DNA from: a virus
Length of the DNA stretch: 21,296 nucleotides
Direction: 5' to 3' (one strand)
IMG/VR virus record: IMGVR_UViG_3300009604_000109
Coordinates: 1 to 21,296 of that record
Of this stretch, positions 21,189 through 21,296 are shown one piece after another. Every line of letters starts with the position of its first letter. Position 1 is the first letter of the stretch. A model generated the notes under the pieces. It was not told the DNA's origin. It did not search any database and saw only the letters and a program-made list of their open reading frames with translations. The translations under genes were made by a program, and so were the position numbers.

Positions 21189-21296
21189 TATGGTTTAGTA
21201 GGCCAAGTTACATTTTCAACATCTGAAACTGTACTTAAACCGCTTGGTAAATCTCTAAGATCTTGTCTGTAAGTCGTCATTTCTGCCGACATTGTA
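21188..21296 (-). CDS. Tail fibre-like protein, C-terminal end only (partial)
   Basis: The gene is open at the right window edge; the 5' part lies beyond it. The visible 35 residues end with YRQDLRDLPSGLSTVSDVEN and then VTWPTKP, which matches the C-terminal motif of the phage tail assembly chaperone-type domain (YRQxLRDL...WPxxP) found at the end of tail-fibre or putative tail proteins. This places a tail-fibre or host-recognition gene just upstream on the minus strand. The stop TAA overlaps the next ATG by one base. Confidence 0.75.
   Translation of the reverse strand, partial: TMSAEMTTYRQDLRDLPSGLSTVSDVENVTWPTKP

Overview
The window is part of an AT-rich, double-stranded DNA tailed-phage genome, most likely a podovirus-type marine phage. 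The evidence for a virus is a family A DNA polymerase with phage nucleases on one strand, and large virion proteins, a lysis region and a tail-fibre C-terminus on the other. Genes are packed with 1-25 base overlaps, and there are no tRNA, rRNA or cellular genes. The base composition and several small protein types resemble uncultured marine podoviruses and pelagiphages. The host (SAR11 or another marine Gram-negative) is inferred, not shown. No terminase, portal, capsid, RNA polymerase or helicase gene is in the window, so the genome continues on both sides.

Left arm, plus strand (1-6180): replication and nucleotide metabolism. It holds the 3' part of a DNA polymerase I-type gene with a DnaJ-like zinc insertion in the thumb region, three small unknown genes including a membrane miniprotein, and a sigma70-like promoter near 2000-2028. 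These are followed by a possible single-strand DNA-binding protein, a Cas4/AddB-like nuclease with iron-sulphur cysteines, a small PD-(D/E)XK endonuclease (resolvase-like), an unknown protein, a calcineurin-like metallophosphoesterase, a DUF3310 protein related to the C-terminal part of T7 gp1.7, and small unknowns. A strong GC-containing hairpin sits at 5765-5803 in a gap without genes. The arm ends at a convergent pair of intrinsic terminators (6184-6258).

Right arm, minus strand, read from 21296 down to 6257: virion and lysis genes. In order: the end of a tail-fibre-like gene with a tail-assembly-chaperone-type tail motif; two tiny genes; a 456-residue Ala/Thr/Asn/Gln-rich virion protein; two small unknown virion-type proteins; a 576-residue and a 1471-residue protein in the position and size of T7-like internal (DNA-ejection) proteins; and then a dense cluster of small membrane, cysteine-rich and lysis proteins. 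The lysis genes include a GTA/3TM-type holin, a lipoprotein, an M15 peptidase endolysin and a secreted glucosaminidase-domain protein. The arm ends with a 708-residue protein that carries blocks resembling the large polyvalent phage proteins injected into hosts.

The most interesting content is in very short genes: a 16-residue peptide made of two KKPKPY units whose DNA copies differ only at synonymous positions; a 55-residue protein with nine cysteines that looks like a metallothionein; a 46-residue zinc ribbon overlapping the 16-residue gene; and several one-helix membrane miniproteins. Family names come from recalled motifs, since no database search was possible.
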